A stretch of 64,000 nucleotides of DNA from Tillus elongatus (GCA_964006375.1 OZ023265.1:13000993-13064992), one strand, 5' to 3'; shown: positions 1-11,708, counted from the stretch's first letter. Notes: generated by a model from the sequence alone, not told the origin. Program-made: numbers and translations.

Positions 1-984
1 GTGGCATGTTTTAGCTTTGATAAATAAAAGCTTTGTATCTTTATTGTCTGACTTAATTGTTGACTTTGATGATGTTTGTAATAATAGTGTTTTACATTGC
101 TGTGCACAATACCCATGGGAAACATTATTTCCGATAAGCATTTTATTGTATTTCTAGATTTTTCCCCTGAAGACGGCTGGTTGGCAACTGAGACGCGTAA
201 GGTATTTGACAAATAAAGTTTGTCTTGAGGAAACATCCTTTTATTCAAGTGTTTGTAATGTCAACCTAGACCTTTTGACGTACAGAAGTAACTTCTATTG
301 TTTATCAGTAGAGTCCAAAATGCGTATTTAGTATATCCATAGTATTTCTGTGGTCTAATTTATGTAACTTCTAGTCTATATTTCCTTCTAGAGCTTGGCA
401 ACAACGCTCTGAATCCCAGCACCAGCATCTTATTAAGTGTAAACCTGTAAGAACGATCACACGGTTCAAAGGTGCCATTTTCAAAAGCCCCCGAGGTCGT
501 AGAAGTGCAAGTAGATATTTATAGTTTTAATGCTTCCTCTAAATATCACCAGAGCGTTTTAGTTCTTGTAATCCCATAGACGTATGACCGGTGTAGGCTA
601 ATAACCAAGACAGCCGCTTCCAGAGAACATGAAATTAGAATGCGAGAAATTCCCATTTAGAGTGCAAAATGTTGTTTGTAGCCCGTGATTTTATGTCGTT
701 CCAGATGTCCGCAAATGCTCGCTTGGTTTTAAATTTAGCGAACAACATGACGCCGCCACACCGAGCCGTAATTAGTGCCGCAGTTGCGTCAATCTCAGCG
801 GGGTGGTAAAAATATCGTTTCCTTTAAAAAATTAACTATTTCTTAGTAAAGGAAAGGAAATTATAAGTTCTCACCAACTAATTTATAGGTGAATTAACTT
901 ACTCATGTATATTTTAATTAGGAGATCTTCTACCTTATACACATAAGCTTCCCTGACCAAAAAATTAATTAAATCTAAAAAAGA
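1..984. other. AT-rich non-coding stretch
   Basis: No coding region, RNA gene or recognisable transposon core is visible. The only structured element is the short hammerhead-like motif near 167-199, described separately. Confidence 0.5.
167..199 (+). other. Decayed hammerhead-like 3' end motif
   Basis: CTGAAGA is followed by an imperfect hairpin and then GAGACGCGT, where the hammerhead pattern would have GAAAC. About 20 bases on comes an AATAAAG and a CCTTTTA block, the same order seen after the better preserved motif at 33650. This suggests both are ends of one retroelement family. The GAAA tetranucleotide is mutated and the helix is weak, so I see it as a relic. Confidence 0.35.
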
Positions 985-1099
985 AAAAGTCTGGACGCAG
1001 CAAGTGCGTCATAGAAGTGAATTTTCATAAAAATGTTTTTAATAGCAAATATGTTATTAATGTAAGCAGGCATCAGTTTGGTTACCGGTATAACCTATA

Positions 1100-1545
1100 C
1101 AGGCTGTTTCAAAAAACATGCACCATCGCTCGTGGAGCAATTCCTTACTAAAAAATAAGAAAAAAAGTTCCTGTGCACATGGGCCCGGAAACGCATAGTT
1201 TCCAATATACAGGGAGTTGAATTTTAATTTTTTTATTTTTTTTTCATAAATAATTTCAAAACCACTGGATTGATTTTAATGAAACTTGGAACTTGAAAGT
1301 GTATTATGAAAGTGCATATTTTCAAGTGAAAATCTACTTACAACTGCGTCAGTGGCGTGCGTACGGGGCAACTGTAAAAATTCATTTGGGGAAAAAATAT
1401 GTGCGCCACTGTCTTTTTCCAATTTTGATACATCAGTTATGAAGCTTATTACATAAGCCACAAAAGCCACCTCTTGGTATTTTTTCGTTCAGGGTATCCC
1501 CTAGGAGATATGATTAATCTTATAAAAAGGGGCAAAGTACCGATT
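1100..1545 (+). repeat. Left terminal inverted repeat of mariner-like element
   Basis: It matches 3115-3558 in reverse complement over about 445 bp with few differences. An open reading frame of about 60 codons appears in both arms, but only because the arms are copies of each other. Confidence 0.88.
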
Positions 1546-1829
1546 AGTCGGCGTACTAATAATAATAATAATAATAATAATATATGTTTACTGCAACCAT
1601 AAGAATATGAAAAACAAAACATACAGTAAACATTACAGCAATAAACGTGCAAATAACTAACCTACGTAAAACTTCTTGGTGATAAACATTGAAATGAATA
1701 TTACAAACATTGATAAAAAATGATAAATAAAAAATAAAAATAAAAAATGAAAAAAGTAATCGTAAAGACACCATGATTTTTCCAAACTCTTGTTTTTTGT
1801 ACATTACTCAATTGACTTTAATAACAAAG

Positions 1830-2909
1830 CTAAAGAAAATGTTGAAAGTGACCACCATTAGCGTCGTTACAATTATTTAACCTTCTGCGCAAAGATCTTC
1901 TTACTCTTCTGCAAATATTTTGATCTTCTCTAATGCTGTCAAATGCATATTCTATTCTTCCCAACAATTCTTCTCGTGTATTTACTGGTGTTTTATACAC
2001 TATTTCTTTTAAATGACCCCACAAATAAAAATCGAGAGGATTCAGGTCCGGAGATCGAGGTGGCCATGACACCGGACCTCCACGACCAATCCATCGGTGA
2101 CAATATGTGTTGGCTAAATATGTTCCTACAACTGCTGCAAAATGTGCGGGCGCACCATCATGCTGGAACCACATTGTACCATTTCTCATAAAAAGCGGTA
2201 GCAACAACGGCAAATCATTTTGTAAAAAGTTTAAATATGATTCATGGTCAAGACGATTCGGTAGAACAACAGGACCAATTATGTGATTTTCAATAATAGC
2301 AGCCCAAACATTGATGGAAAATTGATACTACGAATTTGCAACTCTTAGAGAGTGTGGGTTTTCATCGGCCCATGTATGTAAATTGTGAAAATTTACGATA
2401 CCTTTTCGCGTAAATGACGCCTTATCAGTAAATAGTACACGTTTAGAAAAATGTTGGTCGTGCCTAAGTTTGTTTAAGAACCACTGACAAAACATTACCC
2501 TTGGATGAAAGTCCCTAGGTAGAAGTTCGTGGACACGTATAAAATGATAGGGATATAAACTTTGATCCTTCAGAGTTCTGTGAACTGATGATGCCGAAAT
2601 ATTACCCAGTTCGGTGGCAATAATTCTCGTACTTGTACTAGGATCACGTTCAACTCTATTTAATATTGCCTCTTCTACTCGTACAGTTCGGCGGTATATT
2701 CTGCGTCCAGAGTCAGCTTTTAAAGGTTTTAAAGAACCAGTTTCTCTCAAATGTCTTACAATACGTGGGAAAATATTTTTGTCAGGAATTCTTCTTTGCG
2801 GATAAGTTTCCTGATAAACTCGCACAGCTTGTCTAGCATTTTGATTTGTTTGTCCATAAATTAACAACATATTAGTCAAATCCGCTGAAGTGTACTTAAT
2901 GAAAACCAT
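1830..2909 (-). pseudogene. DD41D mariner-like transposase, one internal stop
   Basis: Cut-and-paste transposase of the Tc1/mariner/IS630 superfamily, about 359 codons. I start it at the methionine at 2909 (MVFIKYTSADL), since the 26 codons upstream are hydrophobic and lack family features. The N-terminal helix-turn-helix region covers about residues 1-120. The catalytic triad is visible: the first Asp in LFTDKASF, the second in WFQHDGAPAH and the third in SPDLNPLDF. There are 41 residues between the second and third Asp, which is the DD41D spacing. One in-frame TAG at 2328-2330 splits the gene; the reading frame continues unchanged through 2327-2214 with family-typical sequence, so this is a single nonsense mutation and not a deletion. 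The residue two after the first Asp pair (usually Glu in FTDEA) is Lys. Confidence 0.9.
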
Positions 2910-3114
2910 CTTGAGAGGAGGAAATAATATTAATGAGCAGCTCAGTATCAACAAATAACTAAAAACGAAAATACTGCACCGTATCAAAATTTAAAGAATA
3001 GCACGAAAACTCTTTTGACGCCTACAAAGCACTTCAAAATTGTAGAATTTAGAGAACTGTCAAAAATTATAGTTTCATGGCACTTTACGATTACTGTTTT
3101 CATTACTCCAACGA

Positions 3115-3558
3115 ATCGGTACTTTGCCCCTTTTTATAAAATTAATCATATCTCCTAAGGGATACCCTCAACGAAAAAATACCAAGAGGTAGCTTTTGTG
3201 GCTTATGTAATAAGCTTCATAACTGATGTATCAAAATTGGAAAAAGACAGTGGTGCACATATTTTTTCCCCAAATGAATTTTTACAGTTACCCCGTAAGC
3301 ACGCCACTGACGCAGTTGTAAGTAGATTTTCACTTGAAAATATGCACTTTCATAATACACTTTCAAGTTCTAAGTTTCAATAAAATCAATCCAGTGGTTT
3401 TGAAATTATTTATAAAAATTTAAAAAAAAAATTAAAATTCAACTCCCTGTATATTGGAAACTATGCGTTTCCGGGCCCATGTGCACAGGAACTTTTTTCT
3501 TATTTTTTAGTAAGGAATTGCCCCACGAGCGATGGTGCATGTTTTTTGAAACAGCCTG
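3115..3558 (-). repeat. Right terminal inverted repeat of mariner-like element
   Basis: Reverse complement of 1100-1545. The element ends at 3558, directly before the TA target duplication at 3559-3560. Confidence 0.88.
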
Positions 3559-3559
3559 T

Positions 3560-4450
3560 ATATTAGAAACAATCTACATTATTATATCAAAATAACTTGT
3601 TTGAAAATGTACAAATGTACATTTTCAGAAAATAAACTTAAAATGTTTCCGAGAAAACTGGTTTCCTAGGCAACGCAAATTATGTAAATATCAAAGTGAG
3701 TTATTGAAATTTGAAACATTTAATGAAAATTCACTACCAAAATGCACTTACTGCGTCTCGATTTCTTTTTCACAAGCATGCAGCATATTTCGATGAAAAA
3801 TGCAAAAATGCAATAACAAGGAATGTTCGGAAAAAAATTTGTAGCTATCAGCAACGACTTATGGGCCAGCCTGTGATTGTGAAAATAACTTTACAAGATG
3901 CAGCTCAATACACCCTATAATTAACGTGTATAATTTTTTCGTACCTTGCATAATAACAATTATATTGAGCTTTACCGTAGAAATGTGTCACCCTGTATAT
4001 ATGTAAACAGATAAAATTGTTTTTAATGCAAGCAGGCATTAATCTGGTTACCGGTATAACCTATATAGTAGAAACAATGTACCATATTTTATCAAATTTA
4101 CTTATTGTTTGAAAATGTACAAAAATTTTTCGAAAATAAACTTAAAATGTTGGTTTCCTAGCCAACAAAGGATTTAACAAAAATTTGCTACCAAAACGAA
4201 CTTACTGCGTCACGACTTTTTTTCTTACAAACATGCATCAGATTTCGATAAAAACGCCAAAATGCGATAACGGTGTTCGAAAAAAAGAATTGTGGGGATC
4301 ACCAGCGACTTATGGACCAGCCTGTGATTGTCAAAATATTTTTATAAGACAACTTAAGACACCCTATAATTATCGTATAAAATGTTTTCTCGTATCTTGC
4401 ATAATAACAATTATATTGAGTTTTACCGTAGGAATGCGTCACCCTGTATA
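3560..4450 (-). repeat. Internal duplication within family H copy
   Basis: Two successive versions of one ~430-bp segment: each holds the TAGAAACAAT block, the hairpin-end variant (ACTTACTGCGTC), the CGACTTATGG block and a closing CACCCTGTATA. The second unit retains the uninterrupted TATATAG site used by the mariner element in the first, so it serves as an empty-site comparison. Confidence 0.65.
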
Positions 4451-5146
4451 AATGTAAACAGTTAAAAACTGAAAGTAATCACGGATATGGATTCTAGCGG
4501 CTCTAGTTTGCGCTTATTTGAAGAAATCTTTTTTAAAATTCCAAAGTCGCGGTCTCCTCGATAACGAATTTTTTCTACGAAAATTAGCTAAAAATTATAG
4601 ACCGTTAAACCATAAACTTCACTAAACCTACATCCAAAGCATCAACTTAACTAAACCTACAGCCGAAGCATCAGAGAAAGAGTCTATTTGAAATGAATTT
4701 TCTGTAAATATTTTAGTAAAATGAAGGACAATGACGGTTGAAGCTGAAACTTAAGTGTTTGCACAACACTTTTCTTGCGACAGTTTCTTTACATAATCAG
4801 TATTTGTTTCAGGTTCTTTGCCTAATTTTTACGAATTTCGACGTTTCAAACCGCGACTTTGACGTTTTCAGGAAAACTCCAATTTTTTTTCTTTAACCGC
4901 CCATAACTTTTTGTCTTTAAACTTACAGAATTAAATTTTGGTACATGGTTCACTCTTCATAATGCAAACACGCGTACCAAATTTGGTTGCCCTCAATTCG
5001 TTATTTCCAGATATATGAACTTTTTCCGAAATAAAACTCAAAATTTTCTATGAGAACCCGGGCCGATTTTCCTGGCTAACGAACATGGAAAGCACTCACC
5101 AAATTTGATCAAATTCGGCCCATTAGTTTTTGAGTTATCGGTGTGA

Positions 5147-5347
<201 letters not shown>

Positions 5348-5486
5348 CAATTGACCCCAAATATGTAATGTGGGGGGGGGGGGGGTGTCGCTAGTTAGCG
5401 CTCGTTTCAAGAAATTTTTTGAAAATTCAAAAGTGGGGGTCTCCTCATTAGTGATTAAAAAAAAATCACTAAAACATACATTTACA

Positions 5487-6885
5487 TTGGACAAGTTGTG
5501 GCATCTTGTTTTTACATCTTAACAAATCCGCCACTTCTACATTATTTCTGATATTTGTGATATAAGTGATTTCCTACCCAACCCAACCATAGATTTAGTT
5601 TTGCTTGTTAAAACCATTATCACATTATTTCGTGTTTTTTCTTGTAGAAAACTTATTTTTATTGTTTTGGGTATTTTTATGTCCCTTAGCAGAAAACTTT
5701 CACTGGTTATATACTTTTTTTTTTAAATCATTGAAAACCCCTTTAATCTTGCACACTCCCTTGGTCTCCTGGAGGTACAAAACAATTTTACCTCCACATC
5801 GTCACAACGTGTATCGTTATCGATGACAGAAATTAAAATATTTTTTTGCCAAACGTAAAAAAAAAGTTTCAAAACATAAAAATGATGATTCCGGAACGAA
5901 TATTTTTTGTCGGTCTGTACGTCTGTCTGTTAGTAGACACAATAACTTTCGAACGAATTGAAATATCGTCTTCTGGTATAGAGTTATCACGCGACAAATG
6001 AACGGTCCGTTTTTGGGTGAAATAGCTCCAGATGAGAGGGAGGTGGCCAATTGGTGAAAATTGACATTTTTTTCGTTAAAGCTCGAGTAAAATAACGTTT
6101 CAGGGTTTGCCTAAACTTTCAAGTTCATCACTAATCTGGCATTCTGTGATGAAATTGAAGTAGGGGTTGAATATGAGAGGGTGCAATATGAATTTAGTTT
6201 GAAAGAAAATGACATTAGATTATTAAGAACGTAGAGTTTAGTTCTTCCCTTTATTCTTTTCATCATGAAATTCACATTTCATAACAACATTATAATGGGG
6301 TTAGGGTTGATAGTGTGAATTTAGCACTTGTGTGGTGTCCCAAAAGTAACAGAATGGCAGAATAACTTGGAAAGTTCAAGTCGCGGAAAAAAAGTACCAG
6401 GCAAGAGCTCGATGATATTCGCTGGCTATCTGATTTGGATTTAATCTTGATGATGACCTTCAAGGTCTAGTAAAGTCAATTTCATATTTTTGGATGGAAA
6501 CCCATAATTTTGATTTCGGAAATCGAAAGACCAAAAAAATTTCACGTCCAGATAAGACCTCGGGCAGTGACCTTTCAACGTCATCTGAAAGTCGAACGCT
6601 TGTATACAAAAAAGTGTAACAATAACTCAAAAGTTCGAGTCGAGGAGGGGAAAAAGGCCAAAGAGCTCCAGAATATTTTCTTGACTATCTAAACGTGACC
6701 TTGCATTTGAGTTTCACGATGACCTTCAAGGTCAATTCTTTGTAATAAAGCCATGGACCCCAAATTCATTTCATGAAAGTCTTTCTGTGGAGAGTCGCTT
6801 ATCATAGCGATTTGGAAGTTAACTTCAATTTGCAGCATCATTTTTTTTTTATCACAACTCAGCTTTCTTTATTAGAGCTAGGAAA
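5487..6885. other. Non-coding, old interspersed repeats
   Basis: No coding region recognised. Between about 6335 and 6760 a segment is present twice in diverged form: each copy runs from a CTTGGAAAGTTC/CTCAAAAGTTCGAGTC start through an AGAGCTC block to GATGACCTTCAAGGTC. It looks like an old interspersed repeat with an internal duplication. A short GTCTGT run lies near 5915-5935. Confidence 0.4.
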
Positions 6886-7087
6886 ATTGTGAGATATATG
6901 ACAGGGTCGATATCTCGGTGCGGAATCAGGTAGTATGTCATCACGACAGCACCAAATAACACAACATGTAAATAGAGACTGTGTACACCCAACTAACAAT
7001 TGTTGTAAATTGTCAGCTCTGGCCCATTTCTTCCCTAATACCGGTACAATGTATGTAAAGCTAGATTTATTCTCACCATAATTCGAA

Positions 7088-7128
7088 ACGCAGACCGGTT
7101 TCGCTCTTATTAGAGATCGTCAGTGCGC
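7088..7128 (-). ncRNA. Hammerhead ribozyme-like core, locus 1 copy 1
   Basis: Read on the minus strand: stem I strand GCGCA, CUGACGA, a stem II hairpin with an AAUA loop, GAAA, a palindromic stem III (ACCGGU), C as cleavage-site base, then UGCGU closing stem I. All invariant core bases are present. One stem II closing pair is lost (U opposite C). The 6-nt palindromic stem III cannot fold in cis, so it would act as a dimer or between neighbouring units. Confidence 0.75.
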
Positions 7129-7396
7129 TACACCAATTACAGCGAGAGCACACCTATAAAGTAATACAGCTAAGCCAACCAGCCTACAAGAACATTGTGA
7201 TGTACGACAGGGTCGCCATTTCGGTGCGGCACCAGGTAGTATGTTGTCACGACAACTCCAATTAACACAAAATGTTATAAATAGAGACTGGGTACAGCCA
7301 ACTAACAATTGTTGTCAATTGTCAGCCCTGACCCATTTCATCCCTAATACCGGTACAATACATGTAAAGCTAGATGTATTCTCACTATAATTAGAA

Positions 7397-7437
7397 ACGC
7401 AGACCGGTCTCGCTCTTATTAGAGCTCGTCAGTGCGC
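7397..7437 (-). ncRNA. Hammerhead ribozyme-like core, locus 1 copy 2
   Basis: It has the same layout as copy 1, with a perfect five-pair stem II (GCUCU/AGAGC around AAUA), stem I GCGCA/UGCGU and palindromic ACCGGU. The conserved GAAA reads GAGA, which alters an invariant core A, so catalysis is probably lost. Confidence 0.65.
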
Positions 7438-7707
7438 TATACCAATTACAGCGAGAACACACCTATAAAGTAATACAGCTAAGGCAACCAGCCTACTAGA
7501 ACATTGTGAGATGTACGACAGGGTCGCCATTTCGGTGCGGCACCAGGTAGTATGTTGTCACGACAGCTCCAATTAACACAAAATGTTATAAATAGAGACT
7601 GGGTACAGCCAACTAACAATTGTTGTCAATTGTCAGCCCTGGCCCATTTTTTCCATAATACTGGGACAATATATGTAAGGCTAGATGTATTCTCACTATA
7701 ATTAGAA

Positions 7708-7748
7708 ATGCAAAGCGGTTTCGCCCTGATTAAAGCTCGTCAGTGCGC
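7708..7748 (-). ncRNA. Hammerhead ribozyme-like core, locus 1 copy 3
   Basis: CUGACGA and GAAA are intact and stem II pairs with two G-U wobbles (GCUUU/AGGGC). Stem III has drifted from the palindrome (ACCGCU) and the stem I 3' strand is UGCAU. Probably a decayed copy. Confidence 0.6.
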
Positions 7749-7765
7749 TATACCAATTACAACTC

Positions 7766-9108
7766 GAGAATTAGAAACTTAAAATCTGACACATGGAATT
7801 ACTAAAATTCATTTCCATAGCTTGTGTAGTTTTAAGAATATAATTATTTATATAACTACAATAATGTCTAAATTTTTAGAAAATGCTGTTTCTCGGGAAA
7901 ATTGTGAGAATGCAGTGGAGGCTTTGAAAAAAAAGTGACGAACTGCAACAAAAACATCCTCACGCTCAAGTAATAGGTAATATACATAAATAATCTTGAC
8001 AGGCGCTTTAGATTTCAGTAGAATCAAGAGCTCCTGATAAAAAAATGCCTAATTTTGTAACTTTCCTAATGCTGCAACTGAAAAATATTCAATTCATTAG
8101 CTCACCTACAGAGTTTTCAACTAAATGTAACAGTTGAGTAACCTTGAGTTAAAATTACAGAATTAAAAAAATATTTACTACAGACAGACGTGCGTCTGTG
8201 CACTTATCCGTGATGAATTTACGACGCTGCCTTCGTTCATTATCAATTTAAGAGATTTTTCTTAGTTGATGTTATTCTGTGGATTCTCTGGAAACTCAGC
8301 GTGATGAGCACGTTTATGTGTTCCAGTTGACAAGAAAGCGGTCTAAATTTACTCGGTTATGGCTGGGTGCTGTCAAGTGTAGTTTTAATGGGTAGACGGT
8401 TTTCAGGAAAATATCGTATAATTAGATTTAAAATATGAAACAGCGGGCGGTTTAACAGTTCCATTACTGTAGTCTCTTAAAAGACATTTAGATACATTCT
8501 GGAATACTAAAATAAATAAACTTACTGTGCAATTCCTAAGAACTTCACGTTTACTCCCGATGGTGGTTTATGTAACACTTACCTGAAACAAGAAAAGTAT
8601 ATAATTAGTACATATATTAATAAACTAAACAATACATATAGTTCCACAAACAAAAAAGCATTATATACAGGTGATTTAAATTCGAGCGTCCCCATGAAGA
8701 GGTCTGTTATTATCGAGAACTCTTAGTGCAGAGCGGGTTATTTTTTCTCTTTCGATGACTGTTTTTCAAATAATTATGTATAGTTTTAAAGAGTCAACGA
8801 TATATCCTTTTTCTGGGAGGTGAGAATGTAAATTATGTCTGCATTTGTACATACTAGGTGACCATTTGAAATCTTATAGCGATTTTGTTGACAATCGCAA
8901 CACCAAAATCTTAAATTACAAAGGTGTTCAAATATCACATCATTTTGGAGCTGGTATAAATCTCTTTTCAATTTTAAGCAGTGGGTTCTGCGAAATTGGT
9001 TTCTAAAAGTGAGCAATTTGTTTACCAAAAACTTCAGTTTATTAAATGGTCAAAATTGCGGCCGCCGGTCTTCACACGATAGTACAAGTTTTGTTCAAAA
9101 TGTCGGCG
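7766..9108. other. Non-coding stretch
   Basis: No coding region or recognised repeat. The AT content is high and no long open frame with a family signature is present on either strand. Confidence 0.45.
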
Positions 9109-9109
9109 C

Positions 9110-11060
9110 ACACTGTGTAACACTCAATGGGCCGGTACTCTCAAATTGTAATCGGAGGTGATTTTAATATTAATGTGCTTATGGATAGTTTTTTTTGCCT
9201 CTGGGCTCGTCCGCGACTTCGCCGCCCCTAAAGCACTGCAGCCTTTGTCTTATTGTACCCTTAGTCTTTTTACTCCACCCATTCCAAAATCACTGTGCCT
9301 TGAACTAGTCTGCACAGCGATTGGTAGGGTGAAGTTTTATATTGCTCTGTCTCCGGTCTAGACTGACCGTAGATCAGTTGTCTTTTGCGGTCCAGAGCTT
9401 TACACTCGCACAAGATGTGCTGGGCTGATTCCTCCCCCTCGCCGCAGAGTATGCATGCGCGGTCCCCCTCGAACCGTCCCATTTTATGCAGGTGTTTCTT
9501 GACGGCCATGTGTCCCGTCAAGAGACCTGTTATGTTTCTGAGCTGTCCTCTGCTAAAGTTTAGCAGCTCCACAGCTCGCTTTGAACTGGGTTCGTCAATT
9601 ACTGACTTCCCATGTCTGAGTCCTGGACAGTCTGCCCAGTACACCTTGTGTTTGTCTCTGAACCAGCACTTAATGGCTCCCCTAGCCGCGCTCTTTGTCA
9701 CGCCCAGAACCGGTTCTGGTCCCATAAATGGTGCTGCTTAACCTCTCTTCGCGAGACTGTCAGCTTCTTCATTGCCTTTGATCCCCGAGTGACCCGGCAC
9801 CCAGATGAAGGTGACATCATTCTGCCTAGTCTGGTCGTTCGTCTCGTCTCGGCACTCACTCACCAGCCAGGAATTTACCCGTGGGCTACTTAGGGCCTTA
9901 AGGGCTGCCTGGCTGTCTGTGGCTATGAGGATCCGCTTGTTGGTGTCGCCCCTCCTCTTGTTCTCCTACACGCAGTGCAGTATTGCGTACATTTCGGCCT
10001 GAAAGACCGTTGCATGGGCTCCGAAGGAAACACCTGACCCCGTCCCACGCTGCCCGCCGGATCAGTCCGTGAACCAGACGTGCGTGTCCCGTGGTATGCC
10101 CGGCGTCTCCTCCCGTCATGCCTCGCGGTCGTTTCCACTGTAAAGTTGTTTTCCCTGCAGATTCGCGGGCCCGCGAAGTCTGACGAAGCCTGGGTTGATC
10201 TTCAGTCTACCATTGCAGGCTAGTCTGTATAGTCCTAGACTGGCCTCCCCCATAATAACTAAGTGTAGGGGGGCAGATCCAGCAACACCCCCATGGCGGT
10301 TGTTGGGCTTGAAGACATGGCCCCTGTGATGGCTAGGCAAGCCATCCTTGCAAAGTTTTTGTTTGGCACTGGATTGTGTCACCTTTGGCCACCAGACCAG
10401 TGCCACGTATGTTAACGATGGTCTGACCACCCTTGTGTACAGTCAGTGGGCCATACTAAGTCTTAGTCCCCACGTTTTTCCATATGGACGCTTAGTGACG
10501 GCTAGGGTGATGACTGCCTTACGCAGTACTTTTTCAACGTGACCATTCCAGGTTCTTGTGGATAGTACTTCTCATAGACTATTTCACGATATCCTCGACA
10601 GTTATGGCATGAAAATCACCATACGTGAACCTACACGTGTGACGCCAACATCATCTATATGCATTGACAATTTGTTTGTGAGTGAAAATACCTTACCTAC
10701 TGCTCAGCCAAAACTTTGAAAATATTTCTTGGTGACCATCATGCAGTGTTCATATGGCTTCCCAGTGTCAAGTGTAGTGCGGACGGATCAACAGTCACTA
10801 AACGAGTAATAAGTGAGGCTATTATAGCCACCTTCATCAGATTGCTTGAACACGAGACATGGACAAACGTACTCCAAGAGACCTCCCCTGAAGATGCTTA
10901 TAACAATTTCCTGGCAACTTTCAGCAACCATTTCAATGCATGTTGTTAAATTAGAAAAATTAAAATAGGTAAGAAACGTGGAGCTCCTGCAACGACAGAA
11001 GTTAAGGAGATGAAACATGTCGTCGCACTATATGCTGAGTTTGTCCAACATTTTTCAGTT
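9110..11060 (+). pseudogene. Non-LTR retrotransposon endonuclease fragment, split
   Basis: Apurinic-type endonuclease (EEP fold) piece from a non-LTR retrotransposon, third family in the window. The catalytic-core strand IGGDFNINVLMDS is encoded at about 9150-9189. After the family R insertion (9190-10554, target duplication to 10566), the same frame resumes with HDILDSYGMKITIREPTRVT and PTSSICIDNLF, typical of the region before the catalytic SDH. A stop follows at about 10717. The next frame gives GDHHAVFIWLP, where SDH has become GDH, and then runs to about 10950. No RT domain follows. It is a double relic: an insertion plus frameshifts. Confidence 0.75.
9190..10554 (-). mobile_element. Family R non-LTR element, 5'-truncated and broken
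   Basis: A minus-strand copy of the element best seen at 19477-21855. It starts at a T run (its poly-A tail) at 9190 and keeps the C-terminal zinc-finger region and pieces of RNase H and RT. The frame is broken: a 151-codon piece at 9270-9725 holds the finger (CILCGEGEESAQHILCEC) and a 104-codon piece at 10116-10430 holds RT thumb remnants. The RNase H section has frameshifts and a deletion. A 12-bp target duplication with one mismatch flanks it (CTTATGGATAGT at 9178-9189, CTTGTGGATAGT at 10555-10566). It interrupts the endonuclease fragment of another retrotransposon. Confidence 0.85.
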
Positions 11061-11164
11061 TTTATTAAGCTTTTGATCAAAACAGTAAATGCACAATATT
11101 AACCACTTATTGCAGATGTAGGGAGGACCGAACTTGATAAAGTTATTAACAGCACCAACAACAA

Positions 11165-11708
11165 GAGCAAGCTGAAACTTAAGGCTTTGCAAAACACAGT
11201 TATTACGACATTTCTTCTACATAATCCGTATTTGTTTCAAATTATTTGTATGAAAATTGCAAATTTTGACGTGTGAAATGGCGACTGGCATTTTAAGCAG
11301 AAAAATTATAAAAAAAATTTTCTGCTGCTTCTTGACCTTTTTGCGTCAAGAAAGCTTAACCTTTGTCCATAATATTCAATTGGTATTGTTAACCACACAA
11401 AATATTTTGTTTTTGTGCTTTCCTCTTGATTTTTTGTTTTGTTTAAATGCCTATAACGTTTTTTTTTCCTTTTAACTGAATTTCGGCATGTATAGTAAAT
11501 TTGATAGCAGAAACTTGTATACCAAATCTGGTTGTAATAGCTTTGTTATTTTCGGAGATACCAAAATTTTCCGAAAGAAAAATCACAATTGCCCAAACAA
11601 AAAATAAACTGATCCAATTTGCCTGGCTAACGAACTTATCCAAGCCACTTACAAAAGGAAGGTACACAAAATATCAAAATCGACCAATTATTTTTAGAGT
11701 TATCGTTA

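Larger units (their letters stand above)
1100..3558 (-). mobile_element. DD41D mariner-like transposon with long TIRs
   Basis: A 2459-bp element flanked by TA on both sides. Its ends, CAGGCTGTTTCAAAAAACAT and the reverse complement, start inverted repeats of about 445 bp. These are much longer than the roughly 30-bp TIRs of classical mariners. The interior encodes one transposase on the minus strand (1830-2909), interrupted by a single stop. A short AAT trinucleotide run (about 1557-1581) lies just inside the left TIR. It sits inside a family H repeat at a TATATA hexamer. The high TIR identity and single lesion suggest fairly recent insertion; inability to make its own transposase is inferred from the stop. 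Confidence 0.9.
6886..7765 (-). repeat. Tandem ~310-bp repeat carrying hammerhead cores
   Basis: Nearly three units of about 309-311 bp. Landmarks repeat in order: GACAGGGTCG, GGTAGTATGT, AACTAACAATTGTTGT, CCCTAATAC and CGCAGACCGGT. Each unit has a 41-nt hammerhead-like core on the minus strand, at 7088-7128, 7397-7437 and 7708-7748. Related units stand at 27530-28290. Unit length and content resemble the hammerhead satellites known from newts, schistosomes and cave crickets, whose transcripts self-cleave to unit-length RNA. That this one is transcribed is inference. Confidence 0.85.

Noticed and set aside
1276..1470. A ~64-codon frame in the left TIR also open as 61 codons in the right TIR (3198-3383)
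   Set aside because: The apparent conservation comes from the TIR arms being copies of each other, and no family signature is present.
1449..1804. Leucine- and tyrosine-rich frames near the left TIR end
   Set aside because: Produced by the AAT trinucleotide run and AT-rich flanking sequence.
6886..7765. CRISPR array
   Set aside because: Units are ~310 bp with near-identical interiors, not short repeats with unique spacers, and the genome is eukaryotic.
10116..10542. Several overlapping frames on both strands in the family R copies, including plus-strand frames of 90-170 codons
   Set aside because: Plus-strand frames are shadows of the minus-strand RT/RNase H gene; GC-rich coding sequence leaves the antisense open.
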